64,000 nt of DNA from Flavobacteriales bacterium (GTDB lineage: Bacteria; Bacteroidota; Bacteroidia; Flavobacteriales; UBA7312). A program made the translations under genes and the position numbers. The notes beneath the pieces were generated by a model, which had not been told where the DNA came from, did no database searches, and was given only the letters and a program-made list of their open reading frames with translations. Every line of letters starts with the position of its first letter. The first letter of the stretch is position 1. The stretch covers positions 36,584 to 100,583 of the forward strand of contig JADHMQ010000005.1 of NCBI GenBank assembly GCA_016779935.1, read 5' to 3'. Positions 34,883 through 47,493 of the stretch are shown here, one piece after another.

Positions 34883-36121
34883 ATGGAGTTATTTATTATC
34901 ATCTTATTATTTATTGGTTTTGGATGGTTGGTGTATCAAAACAGAACACAGCCTAAAAAAAGTGATGACGCTAAGACCGATGACTTAATCCAGCAAGTCA
35001 TTGAGTTAAAGTCTGAGTTAAGCGCTAAGGATGAACGCATAAAAATTCTAAACGAACAACTTCAAGACAGTCAAGATTCAAAAGAAGAAATAGAAAAACG
35101 ACTGACAAAGGAGTTTGAAAATTTAGCCCATAAAATTTTAGAACTCAACTCTGAAAAATTCAAAAAACAAAATAAAGAGCAATTGGGCAATCTTCTTAAC
35201 CCTTTGAGTGAACAAATAGAAAAGTTCAAAAAGAAAGTTGAAGACACCAATGAAAAGGGCGTTGAACGTAATGCCATTTTAATGCAAAAAATTAATAGTC
35301 TAGAATCGTTAAACAGCAAACTCAGTCAAGATGCTCTTAACCTTACCAACGCACTAAAGGGAAATTCCAAAACTCAAGGTGACTGGGGTGAAAATAGACT
35401 TGAACTTCTTCTTGAAAAGTCAGGCTTAAAAAATGGCATTCACTTCTCTACTCAAGGCGGATATAAAGATGAAGAAGGGAAATTGAAAAAACCAGATTTT
35501 ATAGTTAATCTTCCTGACAATAAACACCTTATTATCGACTCTAAAGTTTCGTTGACTGCTTATGTTGAATACTATAATGCAGAAAACGAAAACGAAGAAA
35601 AACTAGCCATGAAAAAACACTTGGACAGTTTAAAAAGACATTATATTGAACTCAGCGATAAAGACTATCCAAATTTGTATGGTATAAATTCCCCTGATCA
35701 TGTATTAATGTTTGTCCCCAACGAACCCGCATTAATGTTAGCCTTAAACGAAGATAGCAACTTGTATATTAATGCCTTGGAAAAAAACATAGTACTTGTT
35801 TCATCTTCGACCCTATTAGCTACACTAAGTACTGTAGCCTCAATTTGGAAGCAAGAAGACCAAAAACGAAACGCATTGGAAATTGCAAAAGAAGGTGGCT
35901 TATTGTATGACAAATTTGAAGGCTTCATCAAAGACTTAATTAAAGTTGGAAATAGCTTGAAAACTTCTAAAGACAGTTATGATGAGGCCATGAACAAATT
36001 AACTGAAGGTAATGGTAACATCGTCAAAAAAATTGAAAACCTGAAACAATTGGGTGCAAAAACAAAAAAGAGTCTACCACAAAATATAATTGACCGAGCT
36101 GTTAAAGATGAAGATAACTAG
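34883..36121 (+). CDS. rmuC: RmuC family DNA recombination protein
   Basis: 412 aa: an N-terminal membrane helix (2-18), coiled coil about 28-150, then the RmuC endonuclease-like domain with TQGDWGENRLELLLEKSGL and PDNKHLIIDSKVSLTAY. RmuC limits inversions at short inverted repeats in E. coli; the PD-(D/E)XK-like residues fit a nuclease. A near -7 box (TAACTTAG, 34863-34870) is 12 bases before the ATG. The end overlaps rlmB by 14 bases. Confidence 0.92.
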   Translation: MELFIIILLFIGFGWLVYQNRTQPKKSDDAKTDDLIQQVIELKSELSAKDERIKILNEQLQDSQDSKEEIEKRLTKEFENLAHKILELNSEKFKKQNKEQLGNLLNPLSEQIEKFKKKVEDTNEKGVERNAILMQKINSLESLNSKLSQDALNLTNALKGNSKTQGDWGENRLELLLEKSGLKNGIHFSTQGGYKDEEGKLKKPDFIVNLPDNKHLIIDSKVSLTAYVEYYNAENENEEKLAMKKHLDSLKRHYIELSDKDYPNLYGINSPDHVLMFVPNEPALMLALNEDSNLYINALEKNIVLVSSSTLLATLSTVASIWKQEDQKRNALEIAKEGGLLYDKFEGFIKDLIKVGNSLKTSKDSYDEAMNKLTEGNGNIVKKIENLKQLGAKTKKSLPQNIIDRAVKDEDN

Positions 36122-36854
36122 ATACGAGAATGCTATTTTTGGACTTCGTCCAATCATTGAAGCAATACATGCTGGTCAAGAAATTGATACGCTTTTTATC
36201 CAAAAAGGACTTAAAGGAGATATTTTTCCGGAATTATGGGAGCTTGTCAAAAAACACCGTGTTAATTACAAGCACGTTCCTGTTGAAAAATTAAACCGTT
36301 TAACTCGAAAAAACCACCAAGGTGTTTTTGCTTTTATCTCCCCCATAACTTTTCACAGAACTGAAAACATAATCCCACAACTATTTGAAGAGGGTAAAAA
36401 TCCTCTTATTTTAATTTTAGATAGAGTAACGGATGTGCGAAACTTTGGAGCCATAGTACGAAGTGCAGAATGCTCTGGTGTTCATGCTATCATTGTTCCG
36501 GAAAAAGGCAGTGCCGCCATCAATGGAGATGCTATGAAAACTTCTGCTGGTGCATTGAGTAGTGTTCCTATTTGCAGAGAATTTAATTTAAAAGCTTCTA
36601 TTGACTTTCTAAAAAATAGTGGACTTCAAATTGTAGCCTGCACCGAAAAAACAGATGAGATGATTTATGAGCCTGATTACAAACTCCCTACTGCTGTAAT
36701 TATGGGCTCAGAAGAAGATGGTATTTCTGATGAATATTTAAAACGCAGTACTCACAAAACTAAAATACCAATGATGGGGTCAATTGGGTCATTAAACGTA
36801 TCTGTTTCAGCAGGAGTAATACTCTATGAAGCAGTAAGACAACGACAATTATGA
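36108..36854 (+). CDS. rlmB: 23S rRNA (guanosine-2'-O-)-methyltransferase RlmB-like
   Basis: SpoU/TrmH-family SPOUT methyltransferase, probably methylating G2251 of 23S rRNA. 248 aa: N-terminal substrate-binding domain (about 1-75), then the knotted catalytic domain with DRVTDVRNFGAIVRSAEC, IMGSEEDGIS and GSLNVSVSAG. The ATG at 36108 gives the usual MKxxxxxxxIFGLRP start; an in-frame ATG at 36090 adds six residues inside rmuC. Other TrmH-type tRNA targets cannot be excluded. Confidence 0.9.
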   Translation: MKITRYENAIFGLRPIIEAIHAGQEIDTLFIQKGLKGDIFPELWELVKKHRVNYKHVPVEKLNRLTRKNHQGVFAFISPITFHRTENIIPQLFEEGKNPLILILDRVTDVRNFGAIVRSAECSGVHAIIVPEKGSAAINGDAMKTSAGALSSVPICREFNLKASIDFLKNSGLQIVACTEKTDEMIYEPDYKLPTAVIMGSEEDGISDEYLKRSTHKTKIPMMGSIGSLNVSVSAGVILYEAVRQRQL

Positions 36855-38086
36855 AATTTGACGATTTAGGATTTGAACCTCAACTTCAAGAAGGCTTAGA
36901 AATGATGGGCTTCAATACACCCACACCAATACAAGAAAAAGCCATACCCATTATATTAAAAAACAAAGATTTGATTGCCTGTGCACAAACGGGAACAGGA
37001 AAAACTGCCGCCTTCGTATTACCGATTCTAAACAAACTTTGCAAAGGAAAATCATCAAAAATCAACACCATCATTGTATCTCCAACTAGAGAATTGGCCA
37101 TGCAGATTGATAGGCAAATTGAGGGGTTTAGTTATTTTACAAATTCTTCTTCATTTCCAATTTATGGCGGTGGAACTGGCTCTGATTTTGACGCTCAGAA
37201 AAAAGCTATTAAAAATGGTTCAGACATATTAGTTTGTACCCCAGGACGCTTATTGGCACATATGAAATTTAATTACTTTGATCCATCTGGCGTAAAGCAT
37301 TTCATACTAGATGAAGCAGATAGAATGCTTGACATGGGCTTTTATGATGACATTATGGATATTGCTAAAAAGCTACCTAAAAGCAGACAAAACCTTATGT
37401 TTTCGGCTACCATGCCACCTAAAATAAGAAAACTAGCTGGAGAGATATTGGTAAAACCTGAAAGCATAAGCCTTAGTATTTCAAAACCAGCTGAAGGAAT
37501 TACTCAAAAGGCTTATATGGTTCACGACAATCAAAAAATTGCTCTAACCAAAGAGCTTTTGAAAGATAAAGAACTTAATCATGTTTTAGTGTTTTGCTCA
37601 ACGAAGAAAAGTGTGAAAGATTTAACCAGAAGTTTAAATAAAGCTGGTCTTCCCGCTAAGGATATTCATTCAGATTTAGAGCAAGAGGAAAGAGAAAAAG
37701 CACTCCTCGACTTTAAAAATAAGAAAATTAAAATTTTAGTAGCTACAGATATTCTGTCAAGAGGTATTGATATAAAAGGTATTGAGATTGTAATTAATTA
37801 TGAAGTACCAAATGATGCTGAAGATTATGTTCACAGAATAGGAAGAACTGCAAGGGCTGACCGTAAAGGTGAGGCTATTACATTCATTAATGGCGAGCAA
37901 TGCTTGAAATTTAAGCAAATTGAAGATCTGATTGAGCGAAATCTAGAAAAAGAACCTCTTCCACCAGGCTTTGAAGCTGCTCCAATTTACAACACCAATA
38001 GAAAAGGTGGTGGACGAAAAAAATTTAAAAAACACTCTAAAGGAAAGAAAAAGCATTTCAATGAAAAAAGAAAGCCTAAATCTTAA
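36851..38086 (+). CDS. DEAD-box RNA helicase, RhlE-like
   Basis: ATP-dependent RNA helicase of 411 aa. Motifs in order: Q motif (FNTPTPIQ, 21-28), Walker AQTGTGKT (45-52), PTRELAMQ, TPGR, DEAD (154-157), SAT, ATDILSRGID and HRIGRTAR. The C-terminal 45 residues are a basic Lys/Arg/Gly tail for RNA binding. Overlaps rlmB as ATGA, so a ribosome assembly or rRNA role is plausible. The subfamily name is by resemblance. Confidence 0.93.
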   Translation: MKFDDLGFEPQLQEGLEMMGFNTPTPIQEKAIPIILKNKDLIACAQTGTGKTAAFVLPILNKLCKGKSSKINTIIVSPTRELAMQIDRQIEGFSYFTNSSSFPIYGGGTGSDFDAQKKAIKNGSDILVCTPGRLLAHMKFNYFDPSGVKHFILDEADRMLDMGFYDDIMDIAKKLPKSRQNLMFSATMPPKIRKLAGEILVKPESISLSISKPAEGITQKAYMVHDNQKIALTKELLKDKELNHVLVFCSTKKSVKDLTRSLNKAGLPAKDIHSDLEQEEREKALLDFKNKKIKILVATDILSRGIDIKGIEIVINYEVPNDAEDYVHRIGRTARADRKGEAITFINGEQCLKFKQIEDLIERNLEKEPLPPGFEAAPIYNTNRKGGGRKKFKKHSKGKKKHFNEKRKPKS

Positions 38087-38219
38087 CTTTATTTTTTTGT
38101 ATATATTAGCCATAGGAACTTTAAATTCTTTCCCTCACTTTCTCTTAATTTTTTTGATGTAGCTGTACTGATTATTTTCTTTATAGATAACTCATTTATT
38201 AACTTAAAACTTTGAAAAA

Positions 38220-38609
38220 ATGCACATTAAATCATTTACATTATCAGCCATCGCTGGAACTCTAGTTTACTATCTTTTAGGATGGCTATTTTACGGAACA
38301 CTTTTTACAGAAATTTATCCGACTACTGGAAGTGAAAAATCACTAACTTTTATATTTGTTGGTTGTCTTTTTTACTCCTTAATTTTCTCATTAATATTTA
38401 GCAAATGGGCTCATATCAGCACATTTAAAAGCGGAACTATAGCAGGTATATATTTAGGAATTTTATACAGTATAAGCATGAATTTCTTCATGTATTCTTC
38501 AAGTGACTTAAACGTTGATCACTTTATTACAGACGTACTTATCACGACTGTATCAACAGCAATAATGTGTGGTGTGATTGGATATAGTTTGGGTAAAACT
38601 AAAGACTAA
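38220..38609 (+). CDS. Four-helix membrane protein of unknown function
   Basis: 129 aa with four hydrophobic segments (about 6-30, 43-60, 71-90 and 104-124). It resembles DUF1761-like small membrane proteins in size and layout, with a glycine-rich second helix and a YSLGK end, but I cannot confirm the family. It stands alone, 133 bases after the helicase, and is convergent with another membrane gene seven bases away. Function unknown. Confidence 0.75.
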   Translation: MHIKSFTLSAIAGTLVYYLLGWLFYGTLFTEIYPTTGSEKSLTFIFVGCLFYSLIFSLIFSKWAHISTFKSGTIAGIYLGILYSISMNFFMYSSSDLNVDHFITDVLITTVSTAIMCGVIGYSLGKTKD

Positions 38610-38616
38610 AAACTTC

Positions 38617-39054
38617 TTATTTAATAGGTGCCTCATAGAGAGATATCCTGTTTGATAGTGTTAGAAAATAAAATCTAAACGGAAGTACAGCGAATATAGA
38701 ATGATACGCTACTCCCATAATGCTAATTTCAGTATTATCTAGAACAATAAAAATCCCAACACTATTAATTAAACTTAAAATTAAACAGTTTTTATATGAA
38801 CGAAATCTAAACAGAGATGTCCCATCATACTTCAAATTATTTGGGAAAGAAATCACTAATTGAACGCAGAACAATGAAGATACAAGTAAATGGGTTAAAT
38901 TGTTATCTGATTTAAAAAAAATGAATTCTGATACTATTATTAAAAACGCGAAAACAGTATAACCTAAAAGGAAGTAAAATCTATCTCTTTTAATTAGTCC
39001 AATTAAAACAAAAAAGAGTGGTGCTAGTGGGAATAATAAAGTTAAAGTTGTCAT
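38617..39054 (-). CDS. Membrane protein of unknown function
   Basis: 145 aa with about five hydrophobic stretches (3-20, 26-46, 55-70, 88-104 and 112-130) and short charged loops. I do not recognise a family. It lies downstream of purT on the same strand with a 40-base gap and is convergent with the 129-aa membrane gene. No catalytic motif is visible. Function unknown. Confidence 0.7.
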   Translation of the reverse strand: MTTLTLLFPLAPLFFVLIGLIKRDRFYFLLGYTVFAFLIIVSEFIFFKSDNNLTHLLVSSLFCVQLVISFPNNLKYDGTSLFRFRSYKNCLILSLINSVGIFIVLDNTEISIMGVAYHSIFAVLPFRFYFLTLSNRISLYEAPIK

Positions 39055-39094
39055 ATATCATAACTCAAATCACTAAATTATAAAAAAAATGGCT

Positions 39095-40258
39095 TTAATC
39101 TATATTTATTAAACCTGCTATTTGCTTAGCTCTTTTAACCAATTGTTCAACAGGCTCATTTATTCCATAAGATAACCCTACTGCCATTCTTCTGTAAGGA
39201 CTACTAGATGGCTTACCAAAAATTTTGAAATCAGAATTAGGTATTAATGCTGCTTTTTCTAAGCCTTTAAAGACTGGAAAATTAAGGTTATTTTCTTTCG
39301 CTAATACAACGGCACTAGCACCATTTTTTAAAAGATTTATTTCATTTACCGGAATTCCAAGTATAGCTCTGGCATGAAGCTCAAACTCTGAAAAGTTCTG
39401 TGTATTAGCTAAAGTAACCATACCAGTATCATGTGGACGTGGCGATAACTCAGAAAAATAGATTCCATTCTTAGCAATAAAAAACTCAACTCCCCATATT
39501 CCAGAGCCTTTTAGAGCAGCAGTTACTTTATCAGACATAGTTTGAGCTTCTATTAAATCATCCTCTTTCATGGACATAGGCTGCCAACTTTCTTGGTAAT
39601 CTCCTCTTTCTTGTCGGTGACCTATTGGTGGGCAAAACAATGTTTTTCCATTATCTTGTGTAAGCGTTAAAAGGGTAATTTCAAAATCAAAATCAATAAA
39701 CTCTTCAACAATAACTTCTGCTAAATCTCCTCGAGAACCTTCCATGGCATAATCCCATGCTTTTTGAATATCTTCTTCTGTTTTTATTATGGACTGTCCT
39801 TTTCCTGAACTCGACATCAGAGGTTTTACAACGCAAGGCATTCCACAAACCTCAACTCCGTCAACCAACTCATCGTAATTTTTAGCATAGCGATATGTCG
39901 CTGTTCTTATACCTAATTCCTTAGCCGCTAAGTCTCTTATGGCTTTTCTATTCATTGTAAAGTTTGCCGCTTTAGCTGATGGTATAACCTTATAGCCTTG
40001 CTTTTCATAATCGAAGAAACGTTCAGTACGAATGGACTCCACTTCTGGAACTATCAAATCTGGTTGATGTTTATTTACTAATTCGTCAAGAGCATTACCA
40101 TCAAGCATATCAATGATTTCAAATTCATGTGCTACTTGCATAGCTGGTGCATTCTCATAGCTATCAACTGCTATTACATACTGTCCTAATCTTTGCAAAG
40201 CTATTACTAACTCTTTGCCTAATTCTCCTGAACCTAAAAGTAAAATCTTTTTTCTCAT
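39095..40258 (-). CDS. purT: Formate-dependent phosphoribosylglycinamide formyltransferase
   Basis: ATP-grasp enzyme making formyl-GAR from GAR, formate and ATP in purine synthesis, a folate-free alternative to PurN. 387 aa; GSGELGKEL at the N-terminus, [13 protein letters not shown] for nucleotide binding, and [14 protein letters not shown] near 271-284. It overlaps the ubiD-family gene by four bases (ATGA), so it is translated from the same mRNA. Confidence 0.94.
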   Translation of the reverse strand: MRKKILLLGSGELGKELVIALQRLGQYVIAVDSYENAPAMQVAHEFEIIDMLDGNALDELVNKHQPDLIVPEVESIRTERFFDYEKQGYKVIPSAKAANFTMNRKAIRDLAAKELGIRTATYRYAKNYDELVDGVEVCGMPCVVKPLMSSSGKGQSIIKTEEDIQKAWDYAMEGSRGDLAEVIVEEFIDFDFEITLLTLTQDNGKTLFCPPIGHRQERGDYQESWQPMSMKEDDLIEAQTMSDKVTAALKGSGIWGVEFFIAKNGIYFSELSPRPHDTGMVTLANTQNFSEFELHARAILGIPVNEINLLKNGASAVVLAKENNLNFPVFKGLEKAALIPNSDFKIFGKPSSSPYRRMAVGLSYGINEPVEQLVKRAKQIAGLINID

Positions 40259-42030
40259 AGTGACTTTTGTAATTTTTCTTTTGCAGATAGTATAACTTCT
40301 TCTGGCATTTGCATTGATGGGGCGTGATGAGGCTTTACACGTGCATCAATTATCGGAAGTCGACATGACCAATGCTTTTGCTCCACTTTTTCATTTAAAC
40401 CAAAAATATCTTCAGCTGGATTGGAACGCGTAAATGTAACCCATAACCAATTGCTAATATCTTCAGCAACAAAATTAGCATCGTCAACTAATGTTATAAG
40501 GGCTATTCCTTCTAAGTCCATAGGCTCTAAAGCCGCTTTCACACTTTCTATATTATCCCCTTCAATAATTAAAACCCCGGGTATCACTAGTTTTGCATGA
40601 CGAATAGTATTTGGAAAAGTATAATCGGATATCGAAGTTAATAGCTTGCGTTTTTCTTCTCCCACAGCAGCACAAACCACCTTTGAGCCTTCATTAATTT
40701 CACCAGTACTGCTATAATCTAGTGTATCCATTGTTGTTTTTGTCTGAAAATGTAAATCTCTTGACCAATCTACTCTTGAAAAGAAATGTTGGAAAAAATC
40801 ATATTCATTTTGAACGTCCAAATCAGGATTATCTTCTTGGGCAACTATAAACAAATACTTTGCTAAACTTAACTGACCTTTTCCTAAAATATGATTAGCT
40901 ATTGTAAGTAGCTCTTGTGGTCGTCGTGTTTTTTGATAAGGGGTATAACGCTCACTACCAACAGCCAGCAACAAAGGATGAACGCCCGCTTCATCAACTG
41001 CATTAACAGCTTTTAAGCCTGGTATTTCTGTTGGAATAATTCCATCTGTAATGTCATGTATTAATGCACCGAATTGACTATCTTCTTGTGGTGGTCGACC
41101 TACAATGGTAAAGGGCCAAACTGCGTCTTTCTTGGCGTATACTTTATGCACTTTTAATACAGGGAAATAATGCTTCAAACTGTAGTAGCCCAGGTGATCT
41201 CCGAAGGGTCCTTCAACTTTTACATCATCTGCATTTATTTCACCACAAATTACAAAATCTGCATCTGTAGAAAGGGTATATCCATCAACAACATGATATC
41301 TAAAGTTTCTCCCTCCCATAATACCTGCAAAGGTTAATTCACTCATTCCTTCTGGCAATGGCATTACGGCTGCTAATGAATGTGATGGAGGTCCACCTAC
41401 AAAAATACTAACCTTTAAAGGTTGACCCTTGGCATTAGACTTTGTTTGATGCACTCCAATACCTCTATGAATTTGATAGTGTAAGCCTATTTCTTTATTC
41501 TGAACGTAATCATTACCTCCTAATTGAATTCGATACATTCCCAAATTAGAATTCATTATTCCAGGCTTATCGATATCTTCCGAATATACTTGAGGTAGCG
41601 TTACAAAAGGACCACCATCCATAGGCCAACATTGAATCTGAGGAATATCGTCTATTTTTATTTCTTCAAATTGATGGGTCCATTTTTTTAAAGGCAGGGC
41701 TAAGGGAGCTTGGAAAATGGATGACACATAGGCTAATGGCTTTTTAAATGCTAACATAGGGTCGCCTTTTAAACCCACCAAGTCTTTTACAGAACTCAAG
41801 GTCTTCCTAAAAATAAATTGACTCTGCTCTAGAGTTGCAAATAGATTCGATACAGCTGGGTATCTACTTCCTTTTACATTTTCAAATAGAATGGCTTTTT
41901 TGTGATTTTTAAATACCAATTGATGAATTGCAGACATCTCTAAATATGGATCTACTTCATCCTTAATACGAATGAGCATTCCATTTTTTTCTAAATCTGT
42001 TATGCAATCTTTTAGAGACTTGTAAGCCAT
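40255..42030 (-). CDS. UbiD family decarboxylase
   Basis: 591-aa prenylated-FMN-dependent decarboxylase of the UbiD/MqnP-like superfamily. [40 protein letters not shown] and the C-terminal [21 protein letters not shown] [15 protein letters not shown] are family features. In Bacteroidetes the substrate is often unassigned; a quinone-ring or aromatic acid is possible. The start is ATG at 42030, immediately downstream of a TATTTTTG box, which rules out the in-frame position at 42054. purT follows with a four-base overlap. Confidence 0.88.
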   Translation of the reverse strand: MAYKSLKDCITDLEKNGMLIRIKDEVDPYLEMSAIHQLVFKNHKKAILFENVKGSRYPAVSNLFATLEQSQFIFRKTLSSVKDLVGLKGDPMLAFKKPLAYVSSIFQAPLALPLKKWTHQFEEIKIDDIPQIQCWPMDGGPFVTLPQVYSEDIDKPGIMNSNLGMYRIQLGGNDYVQNKEIGLHYQIHRGIGVHQTKSNAKGQPLKVSIFVGGPPSHSLAAVMPLPEGMSELTFAGIMGGRNFRYHVVDGYTLSTDADFVICGEINADDVKVEGPFGDHLGYYSLKHYFPVLKVHKVYAKKDAVWPFTIVGRPPQEDSQFGALIHDITDGIIPTEIPGLKAVNAVDEAGVHPLLLAVGSERYTPYQKTRRPQELLTIANHILGKGQLSLAKYLFIVAQEDNPDLDVQNEYDFFQHFFSRVDWSRDLHFQTKTTMDTLDYSSTGEINEGSKVVCAAVGEEKRKLLTSISDYTFPNTIRHAKLVIPGVLIIEGDNIESVKAALEPMDLEGIALITLVDDANFVAEDISNWLWVTFTRSNPAEDIFGLNEKVEQKHWSCRLPIIDARVKPHHAPSMQMPEEVILSAKEKLQKSL

Positions 42031-42034
42031 GGTA

Positions 42035-42042
42035 CAAAAATA
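42035..42042 (-). promoter_or_regulatory. -7 promoter element of ubiD-purT (TATTTTTG)
   Basis: Exact TANNTTTG on the minus strand, four bases upstream of the ATG at 42030, so the mRNA is probably leaderless. Its first base is the last base of the gltA terminator T-run. Confidence 0.6.
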
Positions 42043-42074
42043 AAAAAAGGGCATCTTAAAAGAGCCCTTTTTTT
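42042..42074 (-). terminator. Bidirectional-looking intrinsic terminator after gltA
   Basis: AAAAAAAGGGC (42042-42052) pairs with GCCCTTTTTTT (42064-42074), extended inside by TCTT/AAGA with one bulged base. It lies 23 bases past the gltA stop on the minus strand. Confidence 0.92.
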
Positions 42075-42097
42075 AAAGTAATTGTAATTAATCTATT

Positions 42098-43384
42098 CTA
42101 ACGCTTTTCAATCGACACATATTCTCTTCCGACATGCCCTTGATAGACTTGTCTTGGTCGACCTATAGGTTCATTGTTTTCACGCATTTCTTTCCATTGT
42201 GCAATCCATCCTGGAAGCCTTCCAATAGCAAACATAACAGTAAACATATCGGTTGGTATTCCTAGAGCACGGTATATAATTCCAGAGTAAAAATCAACAT
42301 TAGGATATAATCCTCTTGCCACAAAGTACTCATCATTTAAAGCTATTTCTTCGAGCTTTTTAGCAATATCTAACACAGGGTCATCTACTCCTAATTCTCT
42401 TAATACGTCATCAGCCGCTTTCTTAATAATAGTTGCTCTTGGATCAAAGTTTTTATATACACGGTGTCCAAAGCCCATCAATCTGAATGGGTCTGATTTA
42501 TCTTTAGCTCTAGCTACATACTTTTCAATATCGCCTCCATCTTTTCTAATAGATTCGAGCATTTCTATAACAGCTTGATTAGCTCCACCATGAAGCGGAC
42601 CCCATAAAGCAGCTATTCCTGCTGAAACAGAAGTGTATAAACTAGCATGTGATGAGCCGACTATTCTTACAGTTGAAGTCGAACAGTTTTGCTCATGATC
42701 AGCATGTAAAATCAATAACTTATCTAACGCATTTGCAACGACAGGGTTGATTTCATAGTCTTCGGTTGGAAGAGCAAACATCATTCTTAAAAAGTTAGAA
42801 CAATAATCTAAACTGTTTTTAGGATACACTACAGGCTGGCGCATTCTATTTTTATAACTCCAAGCTGCTAATGTTGGAAGTTTCGCCAACAAGCGAATAA
42901 TAGTTCCGTTTACCTTTTCAATAGAACGATTTGGATCTAATGACATAGGATAAAATGCTGTTAAGGATGATACTAGTGAAGAGAGCACACCCATTGGATG
43001 AGACTTTGATGGAAAACCATCAAGAATTGACTTTACATCCTCATGAACTAAAGTATGGTTCGTAATTTCAGATTTAAACGAATCTAACTGACTTTGGGTA
43101 GGTAATTCTCCATATATCAGCAAGTAAGAAACTTCGACAAAACTAGATTTTTCAGCCAATTCTTCTATTGAATAGCCTCTATACTCTAAAATACCTTCTT
43201 CTCCATTCAAAAATGTAATAGAGCTTTCGGTAGAACCAGTATTTTTAAACCCTTTATCTAATGTAATTAGACCAGATTCTGCCCTTAGTCTACTTACATC
43301 TAGAGCTTTTTCTTGCTTTGAACCTTCAATAACAGGGATTTGGTACACATTCCCTTTGTAGTGCAATTCGGCTTTGTTTGACAT
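42098..43384 (-). CDS. gltA: Citrate synthase
   Basis: TCA-cycle condensation of acetyl-CoA and oxaloacetate. 428 aa, the long type II-like form. LHADHEQNCSTSTVR, GPLHGGANQAV, MGFGHRVYKNFDPRA and the aspartate in VDFYSGII are present. It follows eno by five bases in the carA-eno-gltA unit and has a strong terminator after it. Confidence 0.96.
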   Translation of the reverse strand: MSNKAELHYKGNVYQIPVIEGSKQEKALDVSRLRAESGLITLDKGFKNTGSTESSITFLNGEEGILEYRGYSIEELAEKSSFVEVSYLLIYGELPTQSQLDSFKSEITNHTLVHEDVKSILDGFPSKSHPMGVLSSLVSSLTAFYPMSLDPNRSIEKVNGTIIRLLAKLPTLAAWSYKNRMRQPVVYPKNSLDYCSNFLRMMFALPTEDYEINPVVANALDKLLILHADHEQNCSTSTVRIVGSSHASLYTSVSAGIAALWGPLHGGANQAVIEMLESIRKDGGDIEKYVARAKDKSDPFRLMGFGHRVYKNFDPRATIIKKAADDVLRELGVDDPVLDIAKKLEEIALNDEYFVARGLYPNVDFYSGIIYRALGIPTDMFTVMFAIGRLPGWIAQWKEMRENNEPIGRPRQVYQGHVGREYVSIEKR

Positions 43385-43389
43385 ATATC

Positions 43390-45794
<2,405 letters not shown>

Positions 45795-45801
45795 AATTAT
45801 C

Positions 45802-45840
45802 AAAAAAAAGGGGATGAAACGCTAACGCCTACCCCCTTTG
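45802..45840 (-). terminator. Terminator of the ribosomal protein gene cluster
   Basis: On the minus strand AAAGGGG (45833-45839) pairs with CCCCTTT (45807-45813) around a 19-base loop, followed by a T-run to 45802. It lies 29 bases past the rplQ stop. Confidence 0.82.
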
Positions 45841-45868
45841 AAATTAGTATTTAAGAAAATAAATGAGT

Positions 45869-46474
45869 TTACTCACTCTTTTCTTCTTCCTCTTTAGCGT
45901 TGTCTTTATTATATTCTGTTTCTTCAGCAGTAACCTCTGTAGCTTCTGTAGTTTCTTCAGCTAACACTTCTTCTACCTTAGATTTTACTGTAGTTTCTTC
46001 AACAACTGTAGCCTCTTCAACAGTAGGTGCAACTGTTTCAGCAGTAGCTTTTTTAGCTCCACCAGAACGTCTAGTTGACTTAGCCTTTTTCTTAGGTTTG
46101 TCCGTTGTGTAGGTTGAGTTAAAATCAACTAACTCAATGAAACACATTTCAGCATTATCACCTAATCGATTACCAGTTCTTAAGATACGTGTATACCCTC
46201 CATCTCTAGTAGATACTTTTGAAGCCACATCTCCAAATAATTCTGTAACGACTTCCTTTTGTCTTAAATGACTAAAGACAATCCTTCTGGAATGAGTAGT
46301 ATCTGTTTTTGATTTAGTGATTAAAGGCTCAACGAATTTTCTAAGAGCTTTTGCCTTAGCAACTGTTGTTTTGATTCTTTTGTGTTCAATTAAAGAACAT
46401 GCCATGTTAGAAAGCATCGCTTTTCTGTGAGCTGCTTTTCTACCTAAATGATTAAATTTCTTTCCGTGTCTCAT
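45869..46474 (-). CDS. rplQ: Ribosomal protein L17 with long acidic tail
   Basis: Large-subunit protein near the exit tunnel. Residues 1-125 are a normal L17 ([23 protein letters not shown]-like [15 protein letters not shown]). Residues about 130-201 form a low-complexity tail: first Lys/Arg, then a Thr-Val-Glu-Ala repeat ending in EEEEKSE. Bacterial L17 is normally 120-130 aa and Bacteroidetes forms are often extended, but this tail is unusually long and acidic. Last gene of the cluster, four bases after rpoA. Confidence 0.95.
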   Translation of the reverse strand: MRHGKKFNHLGRKAAHRKAMLSNMACSLIEHKRIKTTVAKAKALRKFVEPLITKSKTDTTHSRRIVFSHLRQKEVVTELFGDVASKVSTRDGGYTRILRTGNRLGDNAEMCFIELVDFNSTYTTDKPKKKAKSTRRSGGAKKATAETVAPTVEEATVVEETTVKSKVEEVLAEETTEATEVTAEETEYNKDNAKEEEEKSE

Positions 46475-46478
46475 TATG

Positions 46479-47471
46479 TTATTCCTTATCTAAATTATAT
46501 TTAGCTACATCCATACCAAAGTTAAGTCCTTTAACAAGCACCATTTCTTCAAGTTCAGTTAGAGACTTTTTACCGAAATTTCTAAACTTTAATAAATCTG
46601 ACTTGTTGAAAGAAACTAATTCTCCAAGAGTTTCTACTTCAGCTGTTTTTAAGCAATTTAATGCTCTAACAGATAATTCCAAATCAGTTAGCTTTGTTTT
46701 TAACAATTGACGCATATGAAGTGTATCTTCATCAAACTCGTGAGTATTTTCTGACTCAGTTTGCTCAAAAGTTACGTTTTCATCAGCAAATAACATAAAG
46801 TGCTGAATTAAAATCTTCGCAGCTTCAGTTAAAGCGTCTTTAGGGTGGATTGAACCGTCAGTAGCTATTTCAAAAACCAACTTTTCGTAGTCAGTTTTTT
46901 GCTCAACTCTAAAGTTCTCAACACTGAATTTAACGTTTTTAATAGGTGTAAATACAGAGTCAATGAATATTGTTCCTAATGGAGCTGTCGCCTTTTTGTT
47001 CTCTTCGGATGGAACATATCCTCTACCTTTTTCGATAGTAAGTTCCATTTCTAAATTAACTGACTTATCTAAGTTACAGATAACTAGCTCTGGGTTAAGA
47101 ACTTGAAATGATGCTAGGTTTTTACCTATATCACCAGCAGTAAACTGATTTTTACCGTCAAAACGAACAGTTACTTTCTCAGAGTTTTCATCTTCGATTT
47201 GTTGCTTTAAACGAATTTGTTTTAGGTTAAGAATCATTTCTGTAACATCCTCAACAACACCCGATATAGATGAGAACTCATGCTCAACACCTTCTATTTT
47301 TACCGAAGTTATAGCAAAACCTTCCAAAGAAGATAATAATACTCTTCTTAAGGCATTTCCTATAGTTAGACCGTACCCAGGTTCGAGAGGTCTAAACTCA
47401 AAGTTTCCATGTGAGTCTGTTGACTCAATCATATATACTTTATCTGGTCTTTGAAAATCTAAAATTGACAT
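46479..47471 (-). CDS. rpoA: RNA polymerase alpha subunit
   Basis: 330 aa. The N-terminal dimerisation and assembly domain (about 1-230, with [20 protein letters not shown] and [10 protein letters not shown]) is followed by a linker rich in Glu and the C-terminal DNA-binding domain (about 255-320, with the helix-hairpin-helix [18 protein letters not shown]). Sits between rpsD and rplQ as in the alpha operon. Confidence 0.97.
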   Translation of the reverse strand: MSILDFQRPDKVYMIESTDSHGNFEFRPLEPGYGLTIGNALRRVLLSSLEGFAITSVKIEGVEHEFSSISGVVEDVTEMILNLKQIRLKQQIEDENSEKVTVRFDGKNQFTAGDIGKNLASFQVLNPELVICNLDKSVNLEMELTIEKGRGYVPSEENKKATAPLGTIFIDSVFTPIKNVKFSVENFRVEQKTDYEKLVFEIATDGSIHPKDALTEAAKILIQHFMLFADENVTFEQTESENTHEFDEDTLHMRQLLKTKLTDLELSVRALNCLKTAEVETLGELVSFNKSDLLKFRNFGKKSLTELEEMVLVKGLNFGMDVAKYNLDKE

Positions 47472-47493
47472 ATCAGTAAGCTTGTTTTAGTTA

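Noticed and set aside
37971..38162. Small ORF overlapping the end of the helicase gene
   Set aside because: Most of it is an alternative frame of the helicase's basic tail; the hydrophobic end is in AT-rich spacer sequence.
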